NCBI GenBank assembly: GCA_035570275.1 | Contig: DATMNI010000438.1 | Span: 1 to 18,728, forward strand | Length of the DNA stretch: 18,728 nt | Direction: 5' to 3' | DNA from: DATMNI01 sp035570275 | Lineage (GTDB): Bacteria; Acidobacteriota; Terriglobia; Bryobacterales; Bryobacteraceae | In this document: positions 7,964 to 15,068 of the stretch, piece after piece | Layout of the letters: each line of letters opens with the position of its first letter | How positions within the stretch are numbered: the first letter of the stretch is position 1 | Translations under genes and position numbers: made by a program | Notes under the pieces: generated by a model | Seen by the model: the letters and a program-made list of their open reading frames with translations, nothing else | What the model was told of the DNA's origin: nothing | Database searches by the model: none

Positions 7964-8470
7964 TTAAGCTTGGCGTTCGTAAAAGTTCAGCACGTGGAGG
8001 AACGTTGGCGTAAAGCGCCGCTCGCCAGTACGGCTTTGGGAACGTAGTGCGGGCAGACCTTGAAATTCTAGTTTCGCAATGTGGTCGCGGTCATACGTGA
8101 ATGGCCCGTTGCACGTTCCCAGGTAGAGCGTGATGAATTTGGTGCAGCCCTCGTCATTCATACTGGTCTTGCCGTCCACGCGCAGTGATGTCTGGACGCC
8201 GAGTTCCTGGGACAAACGCCGGATTGCTGCTTGCATATACGTTTCACCGGCGAACAAGTATCCTGCAACCGACGAGCCCCAGGCACCGGGATGCCTATCA
8301 CGTGATGCCGCCAACTGCTGAATGAGAAGCTCGCCCTGGTCGTTGAAGAGAAACAGGTGGACAACGCGGAAATTCACTTTGCGCCGAATAGCATCGCTGC
8401 GCCGCACGGTTCCAATGGGTGCATCGAGAGCATCGACGACATCAATGAGCATATCTTCGCTAACGATCAT
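7964..8470 (-). CDS. NUDIX hydrolase, Idi-like subgroup
   Basis: This protein is about 168 residues counted from the ATG at 8470; a GTG at 8482 would add four residues, and neither start has a strong Shine-Dalgarno. Counted from the GTG, the NUDIX box spans residues 74-96: G74, E80, R88, then R89-L-S-Q92-E93-L-G95-V96. Two positions of the classic REUXEE core are changed (E to R, and E to Q), but RRL...ELG is common in isopentenyl-diphosphate isomerase-like NUDIX proteins. The segment LIDVVDALDAPIGTVRRSDA near the start and the HPGAWGSSVAGYLFAGETY stretch also fit that subgroup. NUDIX enzymes act on nucleoside-diphosphate-linked or isoprenyl-diphosphate compounds; the substrate cannot be told here. 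It is the first gene of a two-gene unit with the three-TM protein. Confidence 0.85.
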   Translation of the reverse strand: MIVSEDMLIDVVDALDAPIGTVRRSDAIRRKVNFRVVHLFLFNDQGELLIQQLAASRDRHPGAWGSSVAGYLFAGETYMQAAIRRLSQELGVQTSLRVDGKTSMNDEGCTKFITLYLGTCNGPFTYDRDHIAKLEFQGLPALRSQSRTGERRFTPTFLHVLNFYERQA

Positions 8471-8862
8471 GCTATTTTCCACAGGCGTTCCGGGATTCCG
8501 TAGTGCGTGTTTGAATAAAACATAATGTTACGTTGATGTTTGTGGTCAGTGTACCACGCATTTGGTCCTGCCGAGGCGAGGAGGTGCGGAAGATCCTGAC
8601 ATGATTGATGTCGGAAGGCGTTCACGATTGTTCGATTGTCCGTGAGGTTGCCCTCATCGTGCAAGTAAATATCGCGGGACAAGCATGCGAATTCCACAGG
8701 ATTCGTGCGTGTGTTTTTCACAGCCTTAGCGCCTCAGCGCTGTAGGAAAGTTGTGGAGTCCTTGTGCATAAACCACCAGGTTGAAGAATTGTTTAGTGCT
8801 GAGGCGCGGCCCGCACGCGGCTGCCCAAAGCTGCGCGCCGGCACCACCGCCGACGGGATACA
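8471..8862. other. Noncoding gap of about 390 bases, relatively AT-rich, with a long inverted repeat
   Basis: This gap separates the NUDIX start from the end of the act operon. Its first 250 bases look richer in A/T than the surroundings. GCGCCTCAGCGCT (8729-8741) is inverted at AGTGCTGAGGCGC (8795-8807), 12 of 13 paired plus one G-U. The left arm extended by one base can also fold on itself (AGCGC-CTCA-GCGCT, 8728-8741). The structure lies just beyond the last act gene and could end that transcript. An 84-codon frame on the minus strand here lacks family features and I do not call it a gene. Confidence 0.4.
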
Positions 8863-9240
8863 TCACTTCGAGGCGATGTAATCAATCAGGGTATCGATAT
8901 CGCGGTCGGTCAGCCAGTGGCGGAATTCGGGCATCAGGGATCCGCCGAACTTTATCCGCACCTTGATGTACTCGCGGCTGGGCTTCATCTTGGCGATCGG
9001 CATTTGGGCGCGCTGGAAAAGCTGGTAGAAACTGGGGCCGGGCTTCTTCGACTGCTGCCGGTCAATGTCGTGGCAGACCACGCAGTTTTCGCGGTACAAC
9101 GCCTGGCCGATCAGCAAGTGGTTTCTCTCCCACGGGACCGGGCGCCGGTCGGCGGCGGCCAGGGTGCAGGCGCCTGCCAGGGCGGCGGCGGATACCAGGG
9201 CGGCGGCGGATACCAGAGCCAGGGCGAATCTCCCGATCAC
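8863..9240 (-). CDS. actE: ActE, monohaem cytochrome c subunit of alternative complex III
   Basis: This protein has 125 residues and starts at a GTG that overlaps the ActD stop codon (GTGA), a sign of translational coupling. A hydrophobic N terminus (1-29) contains an in-frame duplication VSAAALVSAAAL and ends in LAGAC, a weak lipobox, so it may be a lipoprotein; ActE is a lipidated subunit in characterised complexes. One haem motif CVVCH lies at 53-57, and M103 in SLMPEF is the likely second axial ligand. In alternative complex III, ActE sits on the periplasmic face and can pass electrons to a soluble carrier or oxidase. A longer open frame upstream is only the antisense-like overlap with actD and lacks any signal. 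It is the last gene of the operon. Confidence 0.85.
   Translation of the reverse strand: MIGRFALALVSAAALVSAAALAGACTLAAADRRPVPWERNHLLIGQALYRENCVVCHDIDRQQSKKPGPSFYQLFQRAQMPIAKMKPSREYIKVRIKFGGSLMPEFRHWLTDRDIDTLIDYIASK
9177..9212. repeat. Perfect 18-base tandem duplication in the ActE signal peptide
   Basis: CCAGGGCGGCGGCGGATA occurs twice in succession (9177-9194 and 9195-9212). On the coding strand it yields the repeated VSAAAL in the hydrophobic core of the ActE N terminus, lengthening it by six residues without shifting the frame. Confidence 0.8.
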
Positions 9241-9767
9241 GCTTCGCCCCTTCGCTGAACGTCGATGGCGCCGGCACTGCGCATGGCGTCGATTGCCTGG
9301 GCAGCTTCGTTGCCGCGGCAGCGGACCCGCAAGCAGAGTGAGCCGGGGTCGCCTCCAGCAACGGGGCGAGGGGTAGGGGCAGGGATAGGCGCGCTCCGGT
9401 CGCGCCGGCGGACGAGGCCGCTCTCCCAGAGAAACCAGCCAAAGTTCGCCACGATCGCGCCGAGCATCGTCATCTCGAACGTGATCACGCCCGTCGCCCA
9501 AAACGAAAATATCGGCATGCCGCCGGTGACCAGCTTGTAGTCGTGTTGCGTCCACCAGATGAACGCGGTCGCGAGCGTGCCGGACACGATGGCGCCCGCT
9601 ACCGACACCAGCGACAGGTGGCTTGGGCGGTCCAGCACGCCGCGCGGAAATTCCACGGGCTCCTCGGAGAACACGTCCAGGTCCGCGGGAGCGATGCCGC
9701 TGGCGCGCAGTGACCGAATGGCCGCGGCCGCCGCGGCTTTCTCGTGGAATTCGCCAATGAGATACAT
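9237..9767 (-). CDS. actD: ActD, DUF3341 membrane subunit of alternative complex III
   Basis: This protein has 176 residues. I start it at the ATG at 9767, where the family's N terminus MYLIGEFHE begins; the open frame extends much further but overlaps actC. The N-terminal ferredoxin-like soluble part (1-45) includes FHEKAAAAAAIRSLRASGI, and two transmembrane helices lie near 50-72 and 88-115, with W71/W72 and the GMPIFSFW segment typical of DUF3341. A short cytosolic tail follows. ActD is thought to hold ActC in place in the membrane and carries no cofactor. Its start lies two bases after the actC stop, with GAGGA about ten bases upstream, and its stop overlaps the actE start. Confidence 0.88.
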   Translation of the reverse strand: MYLIGEFHEKAAAAAAIRSLRASGIAPADLDVFSEEPVEFPRGVLDRPSHLSLVSVAGAIVSGTLATAFIWWTQHDYKLVTGGMPIFSFWATGVITFEMTMLGAIVANFGWFLWESGLVRRRDRSAPIPAPTPRPVAGGDPGSLCLRVRCRGNEAAQAIDAMRSAGAIDVQRRGEA

Positions 9768-9769
9768 AG

Positions 9770-11086
9770 TCAGTCGTCCTCCTGCGGATGCGGTTTGAAC
9801 TCCCAGACGGCGATGATGGGGAACAACTTCGCGAAGATCATGTACAGCATTGCCATGGCCGCAAAGGTAGCGGCGGTGATAGCCACCTCGATCCATGTGG
9901 GCGCGTAGAAGCTGGACGCCGAAGGGAGCCGCGGGTTGGTCAGCGTCGGCACCACAATCACGAAGCGCTCGAGCCACATGCCAATCAACACGGACACCGA
10001 TGCAATGGTGGCGTTGGCGATGGTGCGCAGGCGGCGGACGCCGAGCAGCACGAACGGGACCACGAAGTTCAGGAACATCATGGTCCAGAAGTACGGCGCA
10101 TAATGCCCACGCGTCCGGGCGCCGAAGACGGCCATTTCCTTGGGCTCGTTGCCGTACCAGACCGTCAGGTTCTCCGCTAGTGTGAAGTAGAACCACAACA
10201 GGCACATGAGCAGCAGCAGCTTGGCCAGGCGGTTGAAGGTGTGCTTCGTAAAATACGCCTCAAGGTGCAGCACTTTGCGAATGATGGACATCGCCAGGAG
10301 CAGCGCGGCGATCCCGCTGAAGATTGCGCCGGTGACGAAGTAAGGGCCGAAGATGGTGCTGTGCCACATAGGCGCCACCGACATCGCGAAATCCCAGGCG
10401 ACCACGGTGTGCACGGAAACGGCCACCGCCAGGATGATGCAGGCCATCAGCTTCATGGCGCGCTCCAGCGCGTGCCACTCACGGTCGCTGCCGGTCCAGC
10501 CGAGAGACAGCGCGCGGTAAAGCCTGCGCCGCCAGGGAGTGTTGTGCTGGGCGAGTTGCGCCATATCGGGAATCAGCGGCAGGTAAAGATAAATGACGCT
10601 GCCGGTGACGTAAGTGGCGATGGCGGTGAGGTCCCACAGGAGCGGGGAGCGAAAATTGGGCCAGATCAGCCGCGAGTTGGGATACGGCAGCAGCCAATAA
10701 AACAGCCAGGCGCGGCCCAGGTGGATGATCGGGAACATGCCGCCGATCATGAGGGCGAAGACGGTGATGGCTTCGGCGGCGCGCGTGACGGGTTTGCGCC
10801 AGGCGGCGTCGGTGAGGCGCAGGATGGCGGAGATGAGCGTGCCGGCGTGCGAGATGCCGATCCAGAAAACGAAATCGACGATATAGACTCCCCAGAAAGC
10901 CGGCCGCTGCAAACCGGTCACCCCCATTCCGCGCCGAAGCTGGAAACTCCAGGCGACCAGGCCGGCGGCGCCGACGATGAAGGCGATCAAGGTCGCGAGC
11001 ATGTACGGGCGGCTGACGCGCGAGAGCGGGCGGAACAAGTCTTCGCGGATTCGGTGATAGGGGAGCAGGTCGGGCGTCGCAGCCAT
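9770..11086 (-). CDS. actC: ActC, NrfD-like ten-helix quinol-oxidising subunit of alternative complex III
   Basis: This protein has 438 residues with ten hydrophobic helices (roughly 28-50, 62-88, 100-128, 148-172, 210-235, 240-266, 283-308, 325-345, 357-380 and 395-425), as in the NrfD/PsrC family long form. Recognisable family segments include FWIGISHAGTLISAILRL (74-91), FPIIHLGRAWLFYWLLP (117-133) and GPYFVTGAIFSGIAALLLAM (246-265). In alternative complex III this subunit binds menaquinol near the periplasmic side and passes electrons to the iron-sulfur subunit; proton movement through its helices has been proposed. The start ATG lies three bases after the actB2 stop. A second copy of this subunit (ActF), usual in such operons, is absent. 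Confidence 0.92.
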   Translation of the reverse strand: MAATPDLLPYHRIREDLFRPLSRVSRPYMLATLIAFIVGAAGLVAWSFQLRRGMGVTGLQRPAFWGVYIVDFVFWIGISHAGTLISAILRLTDAAWRKPVTRAAEAITVFALMIGGMFPIIHLGRAWLFYWLLPYPNSRLIWPNFRSPLLWDLTAIATYVTGSVIYLYLPLIPDMAQLAQHNTPWRRRLYRALSLGWTGSDREWHALERAMKLMACIILAVAVSVHTVVAWDFAMSVAPMWHSTIFGPYFVTGAIFSGIAALLLAMSIIRKVLHLEAYFTKHTFNRLAKLLLLMCLLWFYFTLAENLTVWYGNEPKEMAVFGARTRGHYAPYFWTMMFLNFVVPFVLLGVRRLRTIANATIASVSVLIGMWLERFVIVVPTLTNPRLPSASSFYAPTWIEVAITAATFAAMAMLYMIFAKLFPIIAVWEFKPHPQEDD

Positions 11087-11089
11087 GGC

Positions 11090-11776
11090 TTACTTCGCCT
11101 TTTGCAAATAGAAGACTTTTGGCTTGGTGCCTAACTCCTCCAGCAGGCGCGTGGCGCGGCCGTTCTGAGCCAGGCGCGACACTTTGCTTTCGGGGTCGTT
11201 GAGATCGCCGAAGACCATTGCCTCGGCGGGACAGGATTGCACGCACGCTGGTTGGATTTCGCCATCGGCCGGACGCCGGCCCTCCTGCGCCGCGTTCTGT
11301 TTGGTGCGTTTGATTCGCTGGATGCAGAACGTGCATTTCTCCATGACGCCGGCGGGGCGCACTGCCACATCGGGGTTGTGCTGCAATGGAAGCGGCTCGG
11401 CCCACTCCGGAGCGAACCAGTTGAAGTATCGAACCGTGTAAGGGCAGTTGTTGGCGCAGTAGAAGGTGCCGACACACCGGTTATAAACCTGAACGTTGAG
11501 CCCCTCCGCGTTGTGATAGGTCGCGTAGACGGGGCACACGGGCTCGCAGGGCGCATCGTCGCAGTGCTGGCACAGCACCGGCATGTATTTGACCTTCACG
11601 TCCGGGAACTCGCCTTCGTAGTAGCGGTCAATCCGGATCCAGTGCGTGGCGCGGCCTTGGGCGGCCAGTTCGGGAGTCGAAACGGGCAGGTTGTTTTCGG
11701 CGTGGCACGCCACCACGCAGGCTTCGCAGCCCGTGCACCGGTCCAGATCGATGGCCATCCCCCAACGGTGTTCCAT
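11090..11776 (-). CDS. actB2: ActB2, four-cluster iron-sulfur subunit of alternative complex III
   Basis: This protein has 228 residues and an ATG preceded by AAGGAG. Four cysteine sets are visible: C14/C17/C20/C24; C69/C72/C77/C81; C101/C107/C111 with Thr at 104 in place of the fourth cysteine; and C148/C151/C178/C182. The CVGTFYCANNCPYTVRYFNW stretch (101-120) is the hallmark of the ActB family. In ferredoxin-like subunits of this fold cysteines pair between sets, giving three [4Fe-4S] and, because of Thr104, one [3Fe-4S] cluster, as found in alternative complex III. Many organisms fuse this part to the molybdopterin-fold part; here it is a separate gene, 29 bases after it. It lacks its own signal peptide and so is probably exported bound to the Tat-tagged ActB1. 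Confidence 0.92.
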   Translation of the reverse strand: MEHRWGMAIDLDRCTGCEACVVACHAENNLPVSTPELAAQGRATHWIRIDRYYEGEFPDVKVKYMPVLCQHCDDAPCEPVCPVYATYHNAEGLNVQVYNRCVGTFYCANNCPYTVRYFNWFAPEWAEPLPLQHNPDVAVRPAGVMEKCTFCIQRIKRTKQNAAQEGRRPADGEIQPACVQSCPAEAMVFGDLNDPESKVSRLAQNGRATRLLEELGTKPKVFYLQKAK

Positions 11777-11805
11777 GCGTTCTCCTTCGATTCACCTGTG
11801 GCGAT

Positions 11806-14010
11806 TTACCTGTAGTCGAACTCTCTTTCCTGCCGGTCCCGGGTCGAAAACTGGATCCACCCACGCCCGCCGCCGGCGCGCGCCAGACGAACCCGGGTAG
11901 CACCCAGCACCAGGGCGCCGGTCGACTTCTCCCAGACCGGCGCCAGGATCGAAAGCGGGTTGGCGCCGCGGCCGGAAGCGTAGCGTGAGTAGTGCGAATG
12001 CCCATCCCCGATCGCCATGCTGACGACGCCGGGGACCGCGCCGGGGTGGATATACGCAGGCGCTTCGAGCCACCCGTGCGGAGACTCCACGCGGACCGTG
12101 TCGCCGTTGGCCACTTGCAATTTCGCCGCGGTCTTGGGATCGATCTCGACGGGCAGTCCCCAGAGGGCACTCGATACCGGGTCAGGCAGTTCCTGGAGCC
12201 ACGGCAGGTTGGAGCCGCGGCCATCGTGGAATTGCAGCGATGGGTAGGGCTGGAAATAGAACGGGTATTGGGCGGGGTCGCCTTCGAACCGGGCGGCGGC
12301 GAGTTCGAGTGCCATAGCGTTCGGTCGCGGGGGCGACGGCGTTTGCGATGACGGCGGCGCGTCCAGCCAGATGCCGCCTTCGCGAAGGACATCTTCATAG
12401 CTCACACCGCTTTCATTTCTCACACCGATGGCGAGCAGGGGCTGGACGATGTCCTTGGGCGTCACCGGCTGGTACTCTGCGCCGATTTTGCGGGCCAGGC
12501 CGGCCAACGTGGTCTCGACGGCGCGCGTGTCGTACAGCGGCTCGACGAATGGTGTGGATACTGCAACGGCCGGCTGCGTCGAGACCGCGGGCACGATCGC
12601 CATTTCAGATTCAAGCGGGTGGTGGTCCGGCAGCAGGAGGTCGCTCCAGGCGGCGGAGTCGTCCAGAAAAGTCCCGAAGGCGATCACCAGTTCGGCCCGC
12701 GCCAGAGCGTCCGCCACACCGGCGGACCGGGGCATAGTGTAGACCGGGTTGGCGCCGTCGATGAGCACGATTTGCGCGCCGGCGAGCGCACGGGCGAGCG
12801 ATTCGGCCGCCGCGCGATTCTTGGGAGGCGGCGCTGCGGCGGTGGTCGCGGCAGTCGCGGGAGCGAGCACGCCGCCGGGTTTACCGACGGTGCCCAGCAT
12901 CAGGTTGACGTAGTGAGAGGCGGCGATTGCATCCAGCGAATTGGTGTGCGGCATGGACGCGCCGGCGATTACGAGCGGGCCTTCCGATTCACCCAGTTCC
13001 TGGACGATTGGGCGAACGCGCTTTTCCTCGAGCCCGCACGCGGCCAGCAGCGCGGCGGCGTCGGCCGACTGAAACATGCCGGCGACGGTCTTCGGAAGCG
13101 CCTGGTGATTCCGCGCCAGCCGGGCATCGAGCAACATGCGCCCGACGGCGGCTAGAAACTGAGGTTCCGAGCCGGGACGGAGCGGCAGCCAGCGGTCGGC
13201 GGCGGCGGCCGTAATCGAGAGGCGCGACTCCGCATGGACGAGTTGGCCGCGGATGTTTCGCCGGCCCTGGCGGAAATCGCCGAACTGCCGCGCGTAATAG
13301 ACCGGCGAGGCCCATCCCCCCAGGAAGTCTGCACCGACGCTGAGCGTATAGTGCGCGCGCGAGAGATCGTAGACCGGTAGGCCCTGCCAGCCGAATGCCA
13401 TCTCGGCGGCCTGGCGCTCGACGGTGTGATCGGCGATGGAGCAGATGACTGGAGCGGGCGCACCAATCGCTTGCGTGAAGCGCTGGATGGCGAGAGCGCG
13501 CGTGCCGCCAGCCTGGGGGCCGGCGAGGAAAACGATTCGTGCAGGGTCGGCCGCTCCCACTTTTGCAAGCCTTTCTGCCGCCTCACTGATGGCTTCGTCC
13601 CAGGAGACCGCCCGGAACTGTGCCTGGCCGCGTTGGCCGGTGCGCTTCATGGGTCCACGCAGGCGGTCGGGATGGTAGAGCGATTGGACCCCAGCCTGGC
13701 CGCGCGCGCAAAGGCGGCCACCGGAGATCGGGTCGAGCGGGTTACCCTCGATTTTCTTGACGGTGGCGATGCGCTCGCGGACTTGTTCGCCGTTGCGCTC
13801 AACCGTGCGGACGCCCTCCATGACGCGGACCACGGTGGCGCACCCCGCCCCGCACTCGGTGCAAACCGTGGGATGCCACTGTTCTTCCCCGGGGACGATT
13901 TCGTGCTCGGGGACGAGCAGAGGAATCAGCTTTTTGGCTTTATTGCTGCAGCCGCCCAGCGCGCCGGCCGAGGTGGTGGAGAGGATCTTGAAGAAGTTGC
14001 GGCGATCCAT
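11806..14010 (-). CDS. actB1: ActB1, Tat-exported molybdopterin-fold subunit of alternative complex III with an intact iron-sulfur motif
   Basis: This protein has 734 residues; the ATG follows GGGAGGGG at a somewhat long spacing. The N terminus MDRRNFFKILSTTSAGALGG then C21 is a twin-arginine signal ending in a lipobox (LGGC), so it is likely a Tat lipoprotein on the periplasmic face. C50, C53, C57 and C101 (PTVCTECGAGC and RLCARGQAG) form the C-x2-C-x3-C...C site of a [4Fe-4S] cluster as in formate dehydrogenase-type enzymes. The molybdopterin-fold core and a C-terminal dinucleotide-binding-like barrel (about 630-720) follow. I see no clear Ser, Cys or Sec metal ligand near 170-200, and characterised ActB proteins have no molybdenum cofactor. 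A Pro/Ala-rich linker lies near 380-400. An alternative label is QrcB-like, since Qrc also uses a separate B subunit with one cluster. Confidence 0.88.
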   Translation of the reverse strand: MDRRNFFKILSTTSAGALGGCSNKAKKLIPLLVPEHEIVPGEEQWHPTVCTECGAGCATVVRVMEGVRTVERNGEQVRERIATVKKIEGNPLDPISGGRLCARGQAGVQSLYHPDRLRGPMKRTGQRGQAQFRAVSWDEAISEAAERLAKVGAADPARIVFLAGPQAGGTRALAIQRFTQAIGAPAPVICSIADHTVERQAAEMAFGWQGLPVYDLSRAHYTLSVGADFLGGWASPVYYARQFGDFRQGRRNIRGQLVHAESRLSITAAAADRWLPLRPGSEPQFLAAVGRMLLDARLARNHQALPKTVAGMFQSADAAALLAACGLEEKRVRPIVQELGESEGPLVIAGASMPHTNSLDAIAASHYVNLMLGTVGKPGGVLAPATAATTAAAPPPKNRAAAESLARALAGAQIVLIDGANPVYTMPRSAGVADALARAELVIAFGTFLDDSAAWSDLLLPDHHPLESEMAIVPAVSTQPAVAVSTPFVEPLYDTRAVETTLAGLARKIGAEYQPVTPKDIVQPLLAIGVRNESGVSYEDVLREGGIWLDAPPSSQTPSPPRPNAMALELAAARFEGDPAQYPFYFQPYPSLQFHDGRGSNLPWLQELPDPVSSALWGLPVEIDPKTAAKLQVANGDTVRVESPHGWLEAPAYIHPGAVPGVVSMAIGDGHSHYSRYASGRGANPLSILAPVWEKSTGALVLGATRVRLARAGGGRGWIQFSTRDRQEREFDYR

Positions 14011-14040
14011 GGGTCAGCACCCCTCCCGCTGGCCAGTGGC

Positions 14041-14122
14041 GACCGCTCCCTTACGGTTGCGGCTCCGACGCTCTTGCAGAGCCCGACGCTCTTGCAGAGC
14101 CGCGACCGTGAGGGAGCGGGTC
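14041..14122. repeat. Cruciform-like intergenic repeat between actA and actB1
   Basis: GACCGCTCCCTTACGGTTGC (14041-14060) and its near-complement GCGACCGTGAGGGAGCGGGTC (about 14102-14122) form an outer stem of over 20 pairs, with two G-U-type changes and one extra G. Between the arms an 18-base unit, CCGACGCTCTTGCAGAGC, is repeated perfectly twice (14065-14082 and 14083-14100). Each unit holds a perfect hairpin GCTCT-TGC-AGAGC. The whole folds as a stem carrying two identical small hairpins. It resembles repeats of the form GACCGCTCCCT...GGTCGCGGCTC that I recall from planctomycete and acidobacterial intergenic regions; that recollection is unverified. Confidence 0.75.
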
Positions 14123-14138
14123 ATAGGGTGGCGGCGCC

Positions 14139-14657
14139 TCAGTAGTGGCATGCGGCGCAGTCCTCCGTGGCTTTGTATTGCCGATGGCAGCTCAGACACG
14201 TCCCCATGTTGTGCTTCACCAGGAGTTCGGCGGTCCCAGCCAGCGTCATGTCGCCGTGGCAGGTTGCGCAAACGATCTTGGCGCGGGCGTGCGGGGCGTG
14301 CTGGAATTTCACCAGGGATTCTGGCGGAAAGCCGTAAACACGCTGCCAGAGGACTTCACGCTTGCTCGCGGCAAAGGCAGCCAGTTTCTTGATTTCAGGT
14401 TTGGCGGCGGCCACCTTGGCATGACAGAGCATGCATTTGCGGACCGAAGGAAGCGTGGCCGCCGCACTCGTGTCGGCCCCACTGTGGCAATCGAGGCACT
14501 GCAATCCAAGCGCTATGTGCTGCCTATGCGAGTACGCAATCGGCTGGACCGATGGCGCTGCTTCGGCTGCCTTCGCGACCAGAATGCAGACAATCCATGC
14601 TACGCTCCGCAACAATCCCCCCGCGAACCCGAACCCCGCTGATGCCGTCAGGCGCAC
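14139..14657 (-). CDS. actA: ActA, pentahaem cytochrome c subunit of alternative complex III
   Basis: This protein has 172 residues from a GTG start preceded by GGGTGAG; a TTG at residue 15 or 16 is a possible alternative. The N-terminal hydrophobic part (about 12-34, ending AKAAEA) is a signal peptide or anchor. Five haem-binding motifs are seen: CLDCH (54-58), CMLCH (75-79), CATCH (130-134), CLSCH (154-158) and CAACH (167-171). Scattered His residues (H44, H47, H120, H123, H149) can supply the second axial ligands, as in cytochrome c7-like ActA and QrcA. It would receive electrons from the iron-sulfur subunit in the periplasm. It is first in the operon, 128 bases before actB1, and that gap holds the cruciform repeat. 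Confidence 0.9.
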   Translation of the reverse strand: MRLTASAGFGFAGGLLRSVAWIVCILVAKAAEAAPSVQPIAYSHRQHIALGLQCLDCHSGADTSAAATLPSVRKCMLCHAKVAAAKPEIKKLAAFAASKREVLWQRVYGFPPESLVKFQHAPHARAKIVCATCHGDMTLAGTAELLVKHNMGTCLSCHRQYKATEDCAACHY

Positions 14658-14696
14658 CGCTCACCCATTTACACGTGTGACGCTGACGGGAGGATC

Positions 14697-14726
14697 AGTT
14701 TATCACACGCGCGGCGAAAATCGACA
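14697..14726 (-). promoter_or_regulatory. Candidate promoter of the act operon
   Basis: On the minus strand, TGTCGA (14726-14721) and an extended -10 TGA-TAAACT (TAAACT at 14702-14697) are separated by 18 bases. This would start transcription near 14690 and leave a leader of about 30 bases before the actA GTG. The -35 match is poor; the extended -10 carries the prediction. Confidence 0.4.
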
Positions 14727-14880
14727 GGGGGCAGTTGTGACGGTCCTTAACGTGACACTCTTGGCAGGGGCGGTTTAGCACGAAAGCGGTCGTCGACCGG
14801 CCTGGACACTTCGCGCGGCTCACCGCGGTCGCCGTATCACGCGGTTGCAGAATGCGGCTGGTTCTCGGCGAGCGCGCGGC

Positions 14881-14929
14881 TTCGCCGGCCTCGCCGTGGC
14901 CGTCGCGCCCACTCGCACGATCCGGGCCA
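14881..14929. repeat. 49-base intergenic repeat, copy 2
   Basis: Same orientation as copy 1 (1185-1233), with 41 of 49 matches. It ends 139 bases before the ATG of the Tat-tagged TIM-barrel gene at 15069. The sequence between repeat and start codon is not visibly conserved between the two loci, so the element, not a whole promoter region, is shared. Confidence 0.6.
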
Positions 14930-15068
14930 GATCCTGCGTGGAGATCAGAGCCGTTCGTCCGCTGGGGCCGTGTGGGCGCGTGTGCCGCCGGATCGCGGAG
15001 CCGCGTGCGGGCGCGTCCGGATGGTGCGCTCCTGGCAACTCGGTAGTATCATCGGCAAAGATCCAGTT

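Larger units (their letters stand above)
14658..15068. other. Divergent intergenic region of 411 bases between actA and the TIM-barrel gene
   Basis: It holds the candidate act promoter on the left, the second copy of the 49-base repeat at 14881-14929, and a weak TAGTAT -10-like box at 15044-15049 for the rightward gene, without a good -35. A small perfect hairpin CGGTC-GTC-GACCG lies at 14787-14799. Open frames crossing it on both strands show no family features, so I see no gene here. Confidence 0.5.

Noticed and set aside
8181..8249. NUDIX box with two changed glutamate positions as a sign of a dead enzyme
   Set aside because: The RRL...ELG form is common in Idi-like NUDIX proteins, so the change does not indicate loss of function.
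8467..8721. 84-codon minus-strand frame upstream of the NUDIX gene
   Set aside because: No family motif, no ribosome-binding site, and it overlaps the NUDIX start in another frame; the region more likely holds the promoter.
13426..14145. Plus-strand frame of 239 codons ending in the cruciform repeat
   Set aside because: It is antisense to actB1, whose Tat signal and cysteine motif are clear; its C-terminal part merely translates the repeat.
14787..14799. Small perfect hairpin in the actA/TIM-barrel spacer as a terminator or operator
   Set aside because: Five pairs in GC-rich sequence are expected by chance, and its position between divergent genes does not fit a terminator.
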